From Rhodanobacter fulvus Jip2 (GTDB taxonomy: Bacteria; Pseudomonadota; Gammaproteobacteria; Xanthomonadales; Rhodanobacteraceae): a stretch of 64,000 nt of DNA. The notes under the pieces were generated by a model that was not told the DNA's origin, searched no databases, and saw nothing but the letters and a program-made list of their open reading frames with translations. The stretch is from assembly GCF_000264315.1 (NCBI RefSeq), contig NZ_AJXU01000028.1, forward strand, positions 62,001 through 126,000, given 5' to 3'. This document shows, piece after piece, positions 1 to 9,249 of the stretch. A program made the position numbers and the translations under genes. Numbering within the stretch: position 1 is the first letter of the stretch; each line of letters opens with the position of its first letter.

Positions 1-1325
1 CACACCTCACGAACCAGCGTACCGGGCTGGCCAAAGTCGTCGTCCTGCGCATGCAGGGTGTAGGCACTGCGGGTCATCTCACCATCCGCCTCCCAGCCAT
101 CAGCCACCGGGCCGGTCTGGTCCGACCAGCTGTGGCCGCCGCTGTTGGGTGCGTATACCGGCGCATTGCCCTGATGGTGGTACGCCATCTGGCCATCGAA
201 CATGTAGCTGTTCACCGGCACCTTGGGCTGGTTCACCGGCAGCTGGTGGAAGTTGGTGCCGATGCGGTGGCGCTGTGCGTCGGCGTAGGCGAATGCACGG
301 CCGAGCAGCATCTTGTCCGGCGACAGGCCGATGCCCGGCACCGTGTTGCCGGGGGAAAATGCCGCCTGCTCGATCTGCGCGAAGAAGTTGTCGGGGTTGC
401 GGTTCAACGTCATCGTGCCGACCTTGATCAGCGGGTAATCCTTGTGCGGCCACACCTTGGTCAGGTCGAACGGATTGAAGCGGTAGTTTTTTGCCTCGGC
501 ATACGGCATCACCTGCACCGATAGATCCCACGCGGGATGCTCGCCGCGGGCGATGGCCTCGAACAGGTCGCGGCGGTGGAAGTCCGCGTCCGTTCCGGCC
601 ATCGCGGCGGCTTCGGCATTGTCGAAAAACGCCATGCCCTGACGTGTGTGGAAGTGGTACTTCACCCAGAACTTCTCGCCGGCGGCGTTGATCCACATGT
701 AGGTATGCGAGCCGTAACCGTTCATGTGCCGCCACGTGCGCGGCAGGCCGCGTTCGCCCATGACGTAGGTGACCTGGTGCGCGCTTTCGGGGTTGCTGGT
801 CCAGAAGTCCCACTGCATGTGGTTGTCGCGCAGGCCGGAGTCCGGCAGTCGCTTCTGGCTGCGGATGAAATGGGGAAACTTGATCGGGTCACGCAGGAAG
901 AAGATCGGCGTGTTGTTGCCGACCAGATCGTAGTTGCCCTCGTCGGTGTAGAACTTCAGCGAGAAGCCGCGCACGTCGCGCCAGGTATCCGGGCTGCCCG
1001 ATTCGCCGGCCACGGTGGAGAAGCGCGCCAGCATGTCGGTCTTCGCACTTTTCTGGAACAGCGCCGCGCGGGTGTAGCGCGAGACATCCTCGGTGATTTC
1101 CAGCACGCCGAACGCGCCCGCACCCTTGGCATGCGGTTGCCGTTCGGGAACCTTCTCGCGGTTGAAGTGGGCCAGCTGCTCCAGCAGGTGCACGTCATGC
1201 AGCAGAATCGGACCGTCGGGCCCCAGCGTCAGCGAGTTGCGATCGCTGACCGCGGGTGCGCCCGTGCCGGTGGTCGAGCCGGTGGCGGGCGAACCGTTCC
1301 GGGGTGGGTTGCTGGAATTGCTCAT
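1..1325 (-). CDS. katA: KatA-type catalase, 3' end outside window
   Basis: Haem catalase that converts hydrogen peroxide to water and oxygen. The first 441 codons are present; the C-terminus lies beyond the window start. Seen: the active-site His is at about residue 65 in the context [14 protein letters not shown], and the distal Asn lies in [11 protein letters not shown] at about 137. The long run [17 protein letters not shown] is characteristic of the family. The start is ATG at 1325, preceded by GGAG in ACCGAGGAGCGACTC. A Gly/Ser/Thr-rich N-terminal tail of about 25 residues precedes the catalase core. The gene is divergent from the hydrolase-OsmC gene. The family assignment is firm; the small-subunit clade is inferred from the N-terminal length. 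Confidence 0.93.
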   Translation of the reverse strand, partial: MSNSSNPPRNGSPATGSTTGTGAPAVSDRNSLTLGPDGPILLHDVHLLEQLAHFNREKVPERQPHAKGAGAFGVLEITEDVSRYTRAALFQKSAKTDMLARFSTVAGESGSPDTWRDVRGFSLKFYTDEGNYDLVGNNTPIFFLRDPIKFPHFIRSQKRLPDSGLRDNHMQWDFWTSNPESAHQVTYVMGERGLPRTWRHMNGYGSHTYMWINAAGEKFWVKYHFHTRQGMAFFDNAEAAAMAGTDADFHRRDLFEAIARGEHPAWDLSVQVMPYAEAKNYRFNPFDLTKVWPHKDYPLIKVGTMTLNRNPDNFFAQIEQAAFSPGNTVPGIGLSPDKMLLGRAFAYADAQRHRIGTNFHQLPVNQPKVPVNSYMFDGQMAYHHQGNAPVYAPNSGGHSWSDQTGPVADGWEADGEMTRSAYTLHAQDDDFGQPGTLVREV

Positions 1326-1552
1326 GAGTCGCTCCTCGGTCAGTGGGCCAGCCAGTTTGCTCGCCCGGTCGTTGGGGTTGTGTCATCAACCTTCGTTGCT
1401 GCAGATGCCATCCCATCAGAAGCCGTGTGAGGCGGCCATTGCACGTTAGGATGATGGTTGGCGCAACCCATGGCGCACACACAACCAGGGGGTGGTTGCC
1501 CCTGCCGAAACGGCGCAGCGCTCTGCCGGCCCTCAACCCAAGGAGATCGCCC

Positions 1553-2764
1553 ATGTCCCGCACCGACAGCAGCTTCACCACCCGTTCCGGGCATGTGCTG
1601 AGCGGCACCGTCGTGCAGCCGGTGGGCCCGGTTCGCGCGGTGGCGTTGTTCGCGCACTGCTTCACCTGCACCCGCGCCAGCCTGGCCGCGGTGAGGATCA
1701 CCGACGAGCTGGCACGGCTGGGCATTGCCACATTGCGTTTCGATTTCACCGGGCTGGGCTCGAGCGAGGGCGATTTCGCCAGCGTGGGTTTTCCCGGCGA
1801 CGTGGATGACCTGATCGACGCGTCGGAACATTTGGCCGCCACCATCGGTGCGCCGCAGTTGCTGATCGGCCACAGCCTGGGCGGCGCGGCCGTACTCGCG
1901 GCGGCGGCGCGTATTCCGTCGACGCGCGTGGTGGCCACCATCGGCGCGCCTTCCGACGTCAGCCATGTGCTGGACAGCATCGACGGCGACCTGCAGGCGA
2001 TCGAGGCGCAGGGCAGGGGCGAAGTATCCATCGCGGGCCGCCGCTTTCCGTTGAGCGCCGCCTTCGTGCGCTCGGCGCGCGAAGCCGATGTGCTTGCCGC
2101 GGTGAAGCAGCTGCATCACCCCATCCTGATCGCCCACGCGCCGGGCGACACCGTCGTCGGCATCGACCATGCGCGCCGGTTGTTCGAAGCGGCCCGCCAC
2201 CCCAAGACCTTCCTCAGCCTCGGCCAGGCCGGCCACCTGTTGTCGAAAGAGGCCGACGCGCGCTACGCGGCGCGCATGATCGCCTGCTGGGCCGATCGTT
2301 TCCTGGAACCCGCGCCGGCCGCGGGAGCACTCGAACCCGGCACGGTACGCGTCGCCAACAACGCCTCCGGCCTTGCCGTGGCGATCGACGCGCGGCATCA
2401 CCAGCTGATCGCGGACGAACCGCGCGACGTCGGCGGTGACGACGCCGGCCCCACACCTTACGACCTGCTGCTGGCCGCGCTCGGCGCCTGCACCGCGATG
2501 ACCCTGCGGATGGTGGCCGGCCGCGAATCGATCCCGCTGGACGAGGTCGAAATAACGCTCTCGCATCAACGAAACCACGCCAGGGATTGCGATCACTGCG
2601 AGCAGGACGATGCGCGCGTGCAGGCCATCTACCGCCGCCTGAAACTGACCGGCGACCTGACCCCGGCGCAGCGCGAACGCCTGCTCGCCGTGGCCGAAAG
2701 GTGCCCGGTGCACCGCACATTGACCGGCAGCCTGCATATCCACGACGAGCTGTTGCCGGGCTGA
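1553..2764 (+). CDS. Alpha/beta-hydrolase fused to OsmC domain
   Basis: Two-domain protein of 403 residues. Residues 1-255 form an alpha/beta-hydrolase with nucleophile elbow GHSLGG (Ser108) and a C-terminal His in GQAGHLL. Residues about 265-403 form an OsmC domain, with a Cys in LLAALGACTAMTL and a second in AERCPVHRTL, the usual pair of peroxidatic and resolving cysteines in OsmC/Ohr thiol peroxidases. The open frame extends upstream, but ATG 1553 has a good AAGGAG seven bases before it and starts the hydrolase fold correctly. The fusion is a known architecture; its substrate is not known from the sequence. A thiol peroxidase combined with an esterase would fit lipid hydroperoxides (inference). 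Confidence 0.9.
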   Translation: MSRTDSSFTTRSGHVLSGTVVQPVGPVRAVALFAHCFTCTRASLAAVRITDELARLGIATLRFDFTGLGSSEGDFASVGFPGDVDDLIDASEHLAATIGAPQLLIGHSLGGAAVLAAAARIPSTRVVATIGAPSDVSHVLDSIDGDLQAIEAQGRGEVSIAGRRFPLSAAFVRSAREADVLAAVKQLHHPILIAHAPGDTVVGIDHARRLFEAARHPKTFLSLGQAGHLLSKEADARYAARMIACWADRFLEPAPAAGALEPGTVRVANNASGLAVAIDARHHQLIADEPRDVGGDDAGPTPYDLLLAALGACTAMTLRMVAGRESIPLDEVEITLSHQRNHARDCDHCEQDDARVQAIYRRLKLTGDLTPAQRERLLAVAERCPVHRTLTGSLHIHDELLPG

Positions 2765-2844
2765 GGGTGCAGGCCAACCTGGGTGGCTGGTGCCTGTCGT
2801 TGAAGAATGAGGGCCAGTCGGCGGGAGGCTGCCTGGCGCTGTAG

Positions 2845-2860
2845 GTGCATACGTATGCAC
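2845..2860. repeat. 16-bp perfect palindrome
   Basis: GTGCATACGTATGCAC is a perfect dyad with no spacer. It lies 80 bases downstream of the hydrolase-OsmC stop and 190 bases before the next start. It is not followed by a T-tract, so a dimeric protein-binding site is more likely than a terminator. No other copy was noticed in the window. Confidence 0.5.
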
Positions 2861-3050
2861 TGTGTACGTCAGTTCCTGAAACGGACAGGTTGGCGCAGAG
2901 CTAACTGACAACTCTGTCAGGGAATGCTGACATCGACCCTTTTGCCGTTCGTGCACTCTTGCGTCTGTCCTGCAGTTTTGGCGACAGGCCTGCGATCCAC
3001 GGTATCCGTTGACCGAGGCACTCTTTCGACTCAAACCGAGGCACCTGTCG

Positions 3051-3296
3051 ATGACCGTCCTGTTCGCAATCCGGGAAGATGATGCTGGCATGTGGCGCAT
3101 CCATCGCGGGCAGGTCTGCGTGATGAATCGCCTCACCCTGGCGCGAGCCATCACCGAGGCCCGCAAGCTGGCACGGGATCATCACTGGCTGACCGGTTTG
3201 ACCGCTTCCGTGGATCTCGTCAGCCCGGAAGTCACCACCCGCCTGGGGCACTACGCGCACCCCAATGCCGAATCCGACGACGCGGCCGTGGCGTAG
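3051..3296 (+). CDS. Small hypothetical protein
   Basis: 81 residues from ATG 3051, with GAGG eleven bases upstream; an alternative GTG/ATG would extend it to 3009. The sequence has an N-terminal beta-like stretch (TVLFAIREDDAGMWRIHRG) followed by one amphipathic helix (LTLARAITEARKLARDHHW). This layout resembles small DUF2188-like proteins, but no family is assigned. It stands alone between the hydrolase-OsmC gene and the urea transporter. Codon usage matches the neighbours, so it is probably expressed. Confidence 0.55.
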   Translation: MTVLFAIREDDAGMWRIHRGQVCVMNRLTLARAITEARKLARDHHWLTGLTASVDLVSPEVTTRLGHYAHPNAESDDAAVA

Positions 3297-3457
3297 GCTT
3301 TCTGTCCTCGAACGCGCCGGCTCGCTGGAGTCGCCGCGTGTAACGGGCAGGGGGTTTCGGGTTTGGGGGCAGGGCGGTCACGCGCGGGGTGCGACAGAAG
3401 GGGCGGTTGGCGGGTATCCGCTCTAGGATGTGAGAACCCATCCACGGACCTTCCTCC

Positions 3458-4450
3458 ATGCCTGTACGGCTTTCCTCGACCGGTCTGGTGCTCGATGGCC
3501 AGCAGCCGGTGCAGAACCTGCTGCGTTTCCTCGACACCGTCATGCGCGGCATCGGCCAGGTCATGCTGCAGAACAACAGCTACACGGGCCTGCTGTTCCT
3601 GCTCGGTATCTTCTGCAACTCGGTGCTGTTCGGTGGTGCGGTGCTGGTCGGCACGATGGTGAGCACGCTCACCGCGATCCTGCTCGGCGCGAAGCCGACA
3701 CTGGTGCGCGATGGCATGTTCGGATTCAACGGTGCGCTGGTGGCGATCGCCGTGATCTATTTCCTGCAGCCGAACGCGCTGACCTGGGCTTACGTGATCC
3801 TGGCCGCTGCCTGCACCACGGTGCTGATGGCGGCGATGCTGCGTTTGTTCGACGTCTGGAAGATGCCTGTACTCACCGCGCCATTCGTCTTTACCGCGTT
3901 GTGCTTCCTGCTGGCATGCGCGCGCTTCGGTCGGTTGCAATCGACCCATGTGTTGCCCACCGCGGGCCTGCCCAGGGCGGCAGCCATCGTCGAGGGCATC
4001 GTGACCACCTCGACGGTACTGGAAGGCCTGTTCAACGGCATCGCGCAGGTGTTCTTCCAGGGCAGTGTGATCACCGGCGTGCTGTTCGCCATCGGCTTGC
4101 TGATCAGTTCGCGCCGGGTGTTCATCATCGCCTTGCTGGGCTCCCTCACCGGCTTGCTGGTGGCGTGGGGCATGGGCGCGGCCGAACCGGCCATCCGTTC
4201 CGGTGCGTTCGGTTTCAACAGCGTGCTGACGGCCATCGCGCTGGGCGGCGTGTTCTTCGTGCTGGACAAGGCCTCGGCCGCCTACACCTTGCTGGCCACC
4301 GTCGCCACGGCGATCGTGTTCGCCGCCGTTTCCGCCGCGCTGGAACCGTTGGGCATGCCCGCGCTGACGCTGCCGTTCGTGCTGGTGGTGTGGCTGTTCG
4401 TCCTCGCCGGCCCGATGTTCCCGGGGCTGCGACTTGCGGGAGATGCGTGA
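3458..4450 (+). CDS. Urea transporter (UT family)
   Basis: Inner-membrane channel of 330 residues that is hydrophobic throughout. It has the internally duplicated pattern of urea transporters: GMFGFNGALVAIA in the first half and GAFGFNSVLTAIALGG in the second, each followed by a transmembrane pair. VLTAPFVFTALCFLL and ALTLPFVLVVWLFVL are the matching selectivity-helix segments. Start ATG 3458. No urease or urea carboxylase gene lies nearby, so the transporter is an orphan here and its role (urea uptake or export, acid response) is inferred only. Confidence 0.9.
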   Translation: MPVRLSSTGLVLDGQQPVQNLLRFLDTVMRGIGQVMLQNNSYTGLLFLLGIFCNSVLFGGAVLVGTMVSTLTAILLGAKPTLVRDGMFGFNGALVAIAVIYFLQPNALTWAYVILAAACTTVLMAAMLRLFDVWKMPVLTAPFVFTALCFLLACARFGRLQSTHVLPTAGLPRAAAIVEGIVTTSTVLEGLFNGIAQVFFQGSVITGVLFAIGLLISSRRVFIIALLGSLTGLLVAWGMGAAEPAIRSGAFGFNSVLTAIALGGVFFVLDKASAAYTLLATVATAIVFAAVSAALEPLGMPALTLPFVLVVWLFVLAGPMFPGLRLAGDA

Positions 4451-4699
4451 GGCCGTGGCGTCGGGGATGCCAGTTTTTCCGGTGGCTCTACAGGGAAGAA
4501 GAGATGCCACGGTGGTTGGACCTTTTTACCGTCCAGGTGAGCAGGTGCGTTGTGGCGGTGATCAGCGCTCCAGTTACCGCGATCTACACAGCCATGCATT
4601 TGAAACCCGATTGTGGTGATGCGTGCGGTTACGTGTTGTCAGCTTTTTGCAGTGGTTGGGCAACTCGACGGTGCGCTTTGGATCGGGGCGACGACACCG

Positions 4700-5668
4700 T
4701 CAGGATGGAGTCGTCAGCACGATCTTCCCGCGCTTGTGCGCCTTTCCCTCCAGCATTTCGTGCGCCAGGCGCGCCTGTGACAGCGGCAGCACGTCGCCTA
4801 CGTGGGGCTTGATCTTCCCCGCGTCGAGCAAGGTGGCGACGAGCAGCAGGGTGGGCGTATCCACCGATACGTAGAAGAACTCGCCGCGGATGCCGTGGCT
4901 CGCCGATTGCTGCGGATCGGGCGCGGATACCGACGATACGATCGCGCCACCGGAGCGCACGACGGCAAATGAGCGCTCCAGGGTGTCGCCGCCCACGGTA
5001 TCGAGCACGACATCCACCTGCTGCGCCACGTCCTCGAACCGTTCGGCATCCACATCGATGAGGGTGTCCACGCCAAGGCTTTGGAGAAACGCCGTGTCCG
5101 CGCGGCGGCAGGTGCCGATCACGGTAGCGCCGGCAAGCTTCGCGAACTGCGCTGCGTAGGCGCCCACGTTGCCGGCGGCACCGTGCACCAGCACACGCTG
5201 GCCGTGATCGACCTTGCCGTACGCATGGACGAGTTGCCACGCGGTGCAAGCCACTACAGGTACGGATGCAGCCTCGACATGGTTCAGCCGTGCGGGCTTG
5301 TGCGCCAGCATGCGCGCCTCAGCCACGGCGAACTCCGCATAGCCGCCGATGAACAGGGGATTGGTGGCCCCGAAAACCGCATCACCGGGGACAAAACCTT
5401 CGACGCCTTCGCCCACGGCTTCCACCGTTCCGGAGATGTCCGAACCCGGGGTCAGCGGCAAGGGCTGGCCGAGCTTGCTCAAGCCGGCCCGTACCCAGGC
5501 ATCCCATGGGCCCACTCCAGCGGCCTGCACGCGCACCAGCACTTGTCCTGGGGCCGGGGCAGGGCGCGGAATTTCCTCGATCCGGATCTCGTCGATGGCG
5601 CCGAACCGGTGCACTCGCGCGGCTTTCATGAGGGCGGGCGGCAAGGTGATGGATGGGTCGGTGCGCAT
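4700..5668 (-). CDS. Zinc-less MDR family NADP oxidoreductase
   Basis: Medium-chain dehydrogenase/reductase of the quinone-oxidoreductase branch, 322 residues. Seen: an N-terminal GroES-like fold (GQVLVRVQAAGVGPWDAWVRAG), the nucleotide-binding motif VLVHGAAGNVGAYAAQFAKLAGA, and no structural-zinc cysteines. Known: such enzymes reduce quinones or enones with NADPH. Start ATG 5668 begins MRTDPS; an internal ATG at 5629 (MKAARVHRFG) is an equally reasonable start that would fit the fold. The gene runs opposite to the urea transporter. Confidence 0.87.
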   Translation of the reverse strand: MRTDPSITLPPALMKAARVHRFGAIDEIRIEEIPRPAPAPGQVLVRVQAAGVGPWDAWVRAGLSKLGQPLPLTPGSDISGTVEAVGEGVEGFVPGDAVFGATNPLFIGGYAEFAVAEARMLAHKPARLNHVEAASVPVVACTAWQLVHAYGKVDHGQRVLVHGAAGNVGAYAAQFAKLAGATVIGTCRRADTAFLQSLGVDTLIDVDAERFEDVAQQVDVVLDTVGGDTLERSFAVVRSGGAIVSSVSAPDPQQSASHGIRGEFFYVSVDTPTLLLVATLLDAGKIKPHVGDVLPLSQARLAHEMLEGKAHKRGKIVLTTPS

Positions 5669-5986
5669 GGGATCGTCTCGTGTGCAAGGCGGCTCGGGTG
5701 TTTCGCGCCGGGTTCGTTGGGCGGTTCGAAAGGCTGTCCGAAGTCTGCATCTGGCGACGCCGTTACGGCTTGCATGATCTTCCCCTGCATTGCACGTTTC
5801 GGTAGGCGTTTTCAGGGGCCACGAAGTACGTGCGGGCGCGGAGGGTGGCAACCCGCGTTCCCGCCGATTTCGAACCAGCGGCGGCGTCTTTATTCCATAC
5901 GGGGCGATGCAGCCGCGGGATGATGTGCTGCACGGTCAGGTCCCTGGCGTTGCGTAGCACACAACACCATGTTTCATTGTTCGGCC

Positions 5987-6015
5987 TTGACAGAAACAGC
6001 CTAGGCAGATAAATT
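5987..6015 (+). promoter_or_regulatory. Sigma-70-type promoter of marR
   Basis: A perfect -35 box TTGACA (5987-5992) is followed, after 17 bases, by TAAATT (6010-6015) as the -10. The 21-bp operator occupies the whole spacer, so bound repressor would block RNA polymerase. The start codon lies 26 bases past the -10. Confidence 0.65.
5994..6014 (+). promoter_or_regulatory. MarR operator copy 1
   Basis: 21-bp sequence with core CAGCCTAGGCAGATAA, centred on the CCTAGG palindrome. An exact inverted copy lies at 6515-6535. The site fills the spacer between the -35 and -10 boxes. Its place and symmetry indicate an autoregulatory MarR site (inference). Confidence 0.7.
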
Positions 6016-6040
6016 GCGGCCGTCATCGAGGAGACGGTCA

Positions 6041-6499
6041 ATGAAAACCACGCCAGCCAGCATCAAGTCGCAGCTGTCCACGGGCGAGCTCGGCTTCCTG
6101 ATCACCGGCGTGCGCAATGCGATCTGGAGTTCGATCGAGCGCGAGCTGCAGCCGCTGGACATCACGGCGGCGCAGTTCGTGGTGTTCAACACGATTGCCA
6201 AGGGCCGCGGCAGCACCATCGGCGACTTGTGTCGGGTGCTCGGTTACGACTCCGGTGCGATGACCCGGCTGCTGGACCGGATCGAGAAGAAGGGCCTGAT
6301 ACGCCGCGTGGCCAACCCGGATGACCGGCGCAGCTACCTGATCGAGCTGACCGAGCAAAGCGCGGCGCTGGTGCCGAAGGCGCGGCGCCACGTGCAGGCG
6401 GTTTTCGGCGAACTGCTGCAGGGTTTCGACGAGCGCGAAGCCGCGGCGCTGAAGGCCTCACTGGAAAAGATCCTGGAAAACGCCGCACGCAGCGGCTGA
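6041..6499 (+). CDS. MarR family repressor of efflux operon
   Basis: 152-residue winged-helix regulator. The HTH is GSTIGDLCRVLGYDSGAMTRLLDRIEKKGLI; the wing, VANPDDRRSYLIELTEQ, carries the DDRR motif typical of MarR proteins. Start ATG 6041 is set by GAGGAG (6028-6033). Known: MarR/EmrR proteins release DNA when bound by phenolic or lipophilic ligands. Context: it lies directly upstream of a three-gene efflux operon, with identical operators on both sides, so it most likely represses itself and the pump. Confidence 0.93.
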   Translation: MKTTPASIKSQLSTGELGFLITGVRNAIWSSIERELQPLDITAAQFVVFNTIAKGRGSTIGDLCRVLGYDSGAMTRLLDRIEKKGLIRRVANPDDRRSYLIELTEQSAALVPKARRHVQAVFGELLQGFDEREAAALKASLEKILENAARSG

Positions 6500-6514
6500 G
6501 GCTTTTGTACCGGC

Positions 6515-6535
6515 ATTTATCTGCCTAGGCTGTTT
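6515..6535 (-). promoter_or_regulatory. MarR operator copy 2, inverted
   Basis: Exact reverse complement of the 21-bp element at 5994-6014, located between the marR stop (6499) and the outer-membrane factor start (6563). Conservation ends at the 21 bases, which argues for selection on a binding site rather than a recent duplication. A clear -35/-10 pair for a second promoter was not identified; TTGTAC at 6505 is a weak candidate. Confidence 0.7.
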
Positions 6536-6562
6536 TATCCAACACGCACCGAGGTTGTCAGG

Positions 6563-8059
6563 ATGGACGCGCACGTTTCCCCCAATCGTCCCCGCGCATG
6601 GCCGCTGGCGCTGCTGCTGGCAGGCTCGCTGGCCGGGTGCGCCAGCATGCGCGGGCTGCATACGCATGCGACGGCGATCGACCCGACACGGGTGGAGGCG
6701 AGCCAAAGCCTGGCGGGTAGCAGGCTTTCCCCGGCCGCTTGGCCACAGGACGCCTGGTGGGCCCGCTTCGGCGATCCGCAACTCGACCGGATGATGGACA
6801 CCGCGCTGAGCGGCCAGCCCGGCCTGCGTATCGCCGAAGCGCGGGTACGCCAGGCACAGGCGGTGGCGGGAATCGTCGGTGCCTCGCTGTATCCGCAGGC
6901 CAACGCCACCCTGCGCAGCACCCGCCAGCGCTTCAGCGAGGACGGCACGGTGCCGCCGCCGATCGCCGGCAGTTGGCAGACCATCAACGAGTTGTCGCTC
7001 GGGGTGGGTTACGAATTGGACTTCTGGGGCAAGAACCGGGCGGCGGTGGACGCGGCGCTCGATCGCGCCCATGCGGCCGATGTGGATCTGCAGGCGGCGC
7101 GGCTGATGCTGACCACGGCGCTGGCGCGCACCTATCTGCGGCTGGATCTGGCGTATGCGCAGCGCGACCTGGCGCAGGACACGCTGAAGCAGCGCGAGCA
7201 GACGCTGGCGCTGACCCGCAAGCGCGTCGCCGCGCAAATCGATTCGCAACTGGAACTGACCCAGGCCGAGGCCGCCTTGCCGGCCACGCGCGAGCGGCTT
7301 GCCGCGACCGGTGAATCCATCGCGCTGATCAACAACCAGCTTGCCGCGCTGCAAGGGCAGGGGCCGGATGCGGGTACACGCATCGACCGCCCGCAACTGG
7401 CCCACGTGGGCGAGGTGACCTTGCCGAGCAACCTGCCCGCCGAGCTGATCGGTCGACGGCCCGACGTGGTCGCCGACCGCTGGCGCGTCGAGGCCGCCAG
7501 CCAGGACATCAAGGTCGCCAAGGCGCAGTTCTATCCGAATATCAGCTTGAACGGTCTGGTCGGCCTGCAAAGCCGGGGCTTCGACAACTTCCTGGATGCC
7601 GGCAGCCGCGTGCTGGGCATCGGCCCGGCGCTCTCGCTGCCGATCTTCGACGGCGGCCGCCTGCGCGGCAACCTCGGCGTACGCCAGGCCGGGTACGACA
7701 TGGCGGTGGAGCATTACAACGCCACGGTGATCGCGGCCGTGCACGACGTGGTCGATCAACTGGTTTCGCTGCAGTGGCTGCAGCAGCAGGTGCACGAACA
7801 GGACGAAGCGCTGCGGCTGACCGAGCACGCCCATGCGCTGGCCCAGGCGCGCTATCGCAGCGGGCTGGCCAATTACCTGCAGGTGTTGTCCGCCGAAGGC
7901 CAGGTACTGGCGCAGAAGCAGCAAGTGCTGCAGTTGCAATCGCGCCAGCGCGAGCTGCGGCTGAACCTGATCCGCGCGCTCGGTGGCGGCTATCAGCCCG
8001 CCGCCGTGCCCGGCGCCACCTCCGTTGCCCATGTCCAAGCCTCCGGGAGCAAATCATGA
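6563..8059 (+). CDS. NodT-type outer-membrane efflux lipoprotein
   Basis: TolC/OprM-like channel subunit of 498 residues. Seen: the signal peptide ends in a lipobox (SLAGC at about residue 23-27), so the protein is lipid-anchored in the outer membrane. It has two repeated coiled-coil/beta halves, and the family motif ELIGRRPDVVADRWRVEAASQDIKVAKAQFYPNI begins the second half. Start ATG 6563. The stop overlaps the next start (ATGA), so translation is coupled to the EmrA-like adaptor. It is the first gene of the efflux operon downstream of operator copy 2. Confidence 0.93.
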   Translation: MDAHVSPNRPRAWPLALLLAGSLAGCASMRGLHTHATAIDPTRVEASQSLAGSRLSPAAWPQDAWWARFGDPQLDRMMDTALSGQPGLRIAEARVRQAQAVAGIVGASLYPQANATLRSTRQRFSEDGTVPPPIAGSWQTINELSLGVGYELDFWGKNRAAVDAALDRAHAADVDLQAARLMLTTALARTYLRLDLAYAQRDLAQDTLKQREQTLALTRKRVAAQIDSQLELTQAEAALPATRERLAATGESIALINNQLAALQGQGPDAGTRIDRPQLAHVGEVTLPSNLPAELIGRRPDVVADRWRVEAASQDIKVAKAQFYPNISLNGLVGLQSRGFDNFLDAGSRVLGIGPALSLPIFDGGRLRGNLGVRQAGYDMAVEHYNATVIAAVHDVVDQLVSLQWLQQQVHEQDEALRLTEHAHALAQARYRSGLANYLQVLSAEGQVLAQKQQVLQLQSRQRELRLNLIRALGGGYQPAAVPGATSVAHVQASGSKS

Positions 8060-9228
8060 ACACCGACGCACAAACACCGCCCGCTGTTGCCGTGGCGTCG
8101 GCGCCACCACCGCGCTCACGCCTGGGCCAGTGGCTCGGTATTGCCGCCGTGGCGATCGCGGTGATCGGCGCCGCACTGTGGTGGATGCTCGCCGGCCAGT
8201 ACCGCGAGACCACCGAGGATGCCTACGTCAGCGGCAACGTGGTGGCGGTGACCGCGCAGGTCAGCGGCGTGGTCACCGCGATCGGCGCGGACAATACCGA
8301 CTACGTGAAGGCCGGCGGCAACCTGGTCAAGCTCGACGACACCGATGCCCGGCTGGCGCTTTCACGCGCCGAGGCGCAGCTGGCGCGCAGCGTGCGCATG
8401 GTGCGCGCGCAATACGCCAATGTGGGCCAGACCCGCGCCAACGTGGCGCTGCGCAAGGTCGAGCTGTCCCGGGCGAAGGCCGACCTCGCGCGCCGGCGCG
8501 AACTGCTCGCCAGCGGCGCGATTTCCGGCGAGGAAGTAAAGCACGCCGAAGACGCGGTGCACGCCGCCACCGCGGCGCTGGATATGGCCACCCAGCAGGT
8601 CGCCGGCAGCAGCGCGCTGATCGGCCGCACCACGGTCGCCACCAACCCCGACGTGCTTGCTGCCGCCTCGCAGGTGCGTGATGCATGGATAGCCGTCTAT
8701 CGCACCGACGTGCCCGCGCCGGTCACCGGCATGGTGACCAAGCGCAACGTGCAGCTCGGGCAGAAGATCAATCCGGGCGTGTCGCTGATGTCGGTGGTGC
8801 CGCTGGATCACCTGTGGGTGGATGCCAACTTCAAGGAATCCCAGTTGCGGCATATCCGCATCGGCCAGAAGGTGGATCTGGTAGCGGACGTCTATGGCGA
8901 CGACGTGGTCTACCACGGCACCGTGATCGGCCAGGACGCCGGTACCGGCAGCGTGTTCTCGTTGCTGCCGGCGCAGAACGCCACCGGCAACTGGATCAAG
9001 GTGGTGCAGCGCGTGCCGATCCGCATCGCGCTGGATCCGCAGCAGGTGGCGCAGCATCCGTTGCAGCTCGGCCTGTCGATGAAGGTCACGGTGGCCACGC
9101 GCCAGCGCGAAGGCAGCCGCCTGGTGACGGCCGGCGCACCGGAGCACGGCTACCGCACCGACGTGTTTGCCCGCCAACTGGCCAGCGCCGATGCGGTGGT
9201 CGACAAGATCATCGCAGCCAACCAGTAG
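8056..9228 (+). CDS. emrA: HlyD/EmrA-family membrane fusion protein
   Basis: Periplasmic adaptor of 390 residues. It has one N-terminal transmembrane helix (LGIAAVAIAVIGAALWWML, about 28-46), then TTEDAYVSGNVVAVTAQVSG, the EmrA hallmark, a coiled-coil hairpin and the barrel segment DHLWVDANFKESQLRHIRIGQKV. The adaptor links the inner-membrane pump to the outer-membrane channel. It overlaps the OMF stop by four bases and is followed 21 bases later by the MFS pump. Confidence 0.94.
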   Translation: MNTDAQTPPAVAVASAPPPRSRLGQWLGIAAVAIAVIGAALWWMLAGQYRETTEDAYVSGNVVAVTAQVSGVVTAIGADNTDYVKAGGNLVKLDDTDARLALSRAEAQLARSVRMVRAQYANVGQTRANVALRKVELSRAKADLARRRELLASGAISGEEVKHAEDAVHAATAALDMATQQVAGSSALIGRTTVATNPDVLAAASQVRDAWIAVYRTDVPAPVTGMVTKRNVQLGQKINPGVSLMSVVPLDHLWVDANFKESQLRHIRIGQKVDLVADVYGDDVVYHGTVIGQDAGTGSVFSLLPAQNATGNWIKVVQRVPIRIALDPQQVAQHPLQLGLSMKVTVATRQREGSRLVTAGAPEHGYRTDVFARQLASADAVVDKIIAANQ

Positions 9229-9249
9229 CCCACGCCGGAGACCATCGTC

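Larger units (their letters stand above)
5669..6040. other. Intergenic region before marR
   Basis: About 370 bases between the divergent MDR gene and marR. Open frames here show no recognisable protein. The last 60 bases hold the marR promoter and operator, listed separately. Nothing else was recognised. Confidence 0.4.

Noticed and set aside
1340-3166. Long minus-strand open frame of 608 codons opposite the hydrolase-OsmC gene
   Set aside because: No recognisable protein; typical antisense frame in GC-rich DNA opposite a clear plus-strand gene.
3251-4510. Minus-strand frame rich in Gln, Arg and His opposite the urea transporter
   Set aside because: Composition is that of an antisense shadow; the plus strand encodes the transporter.
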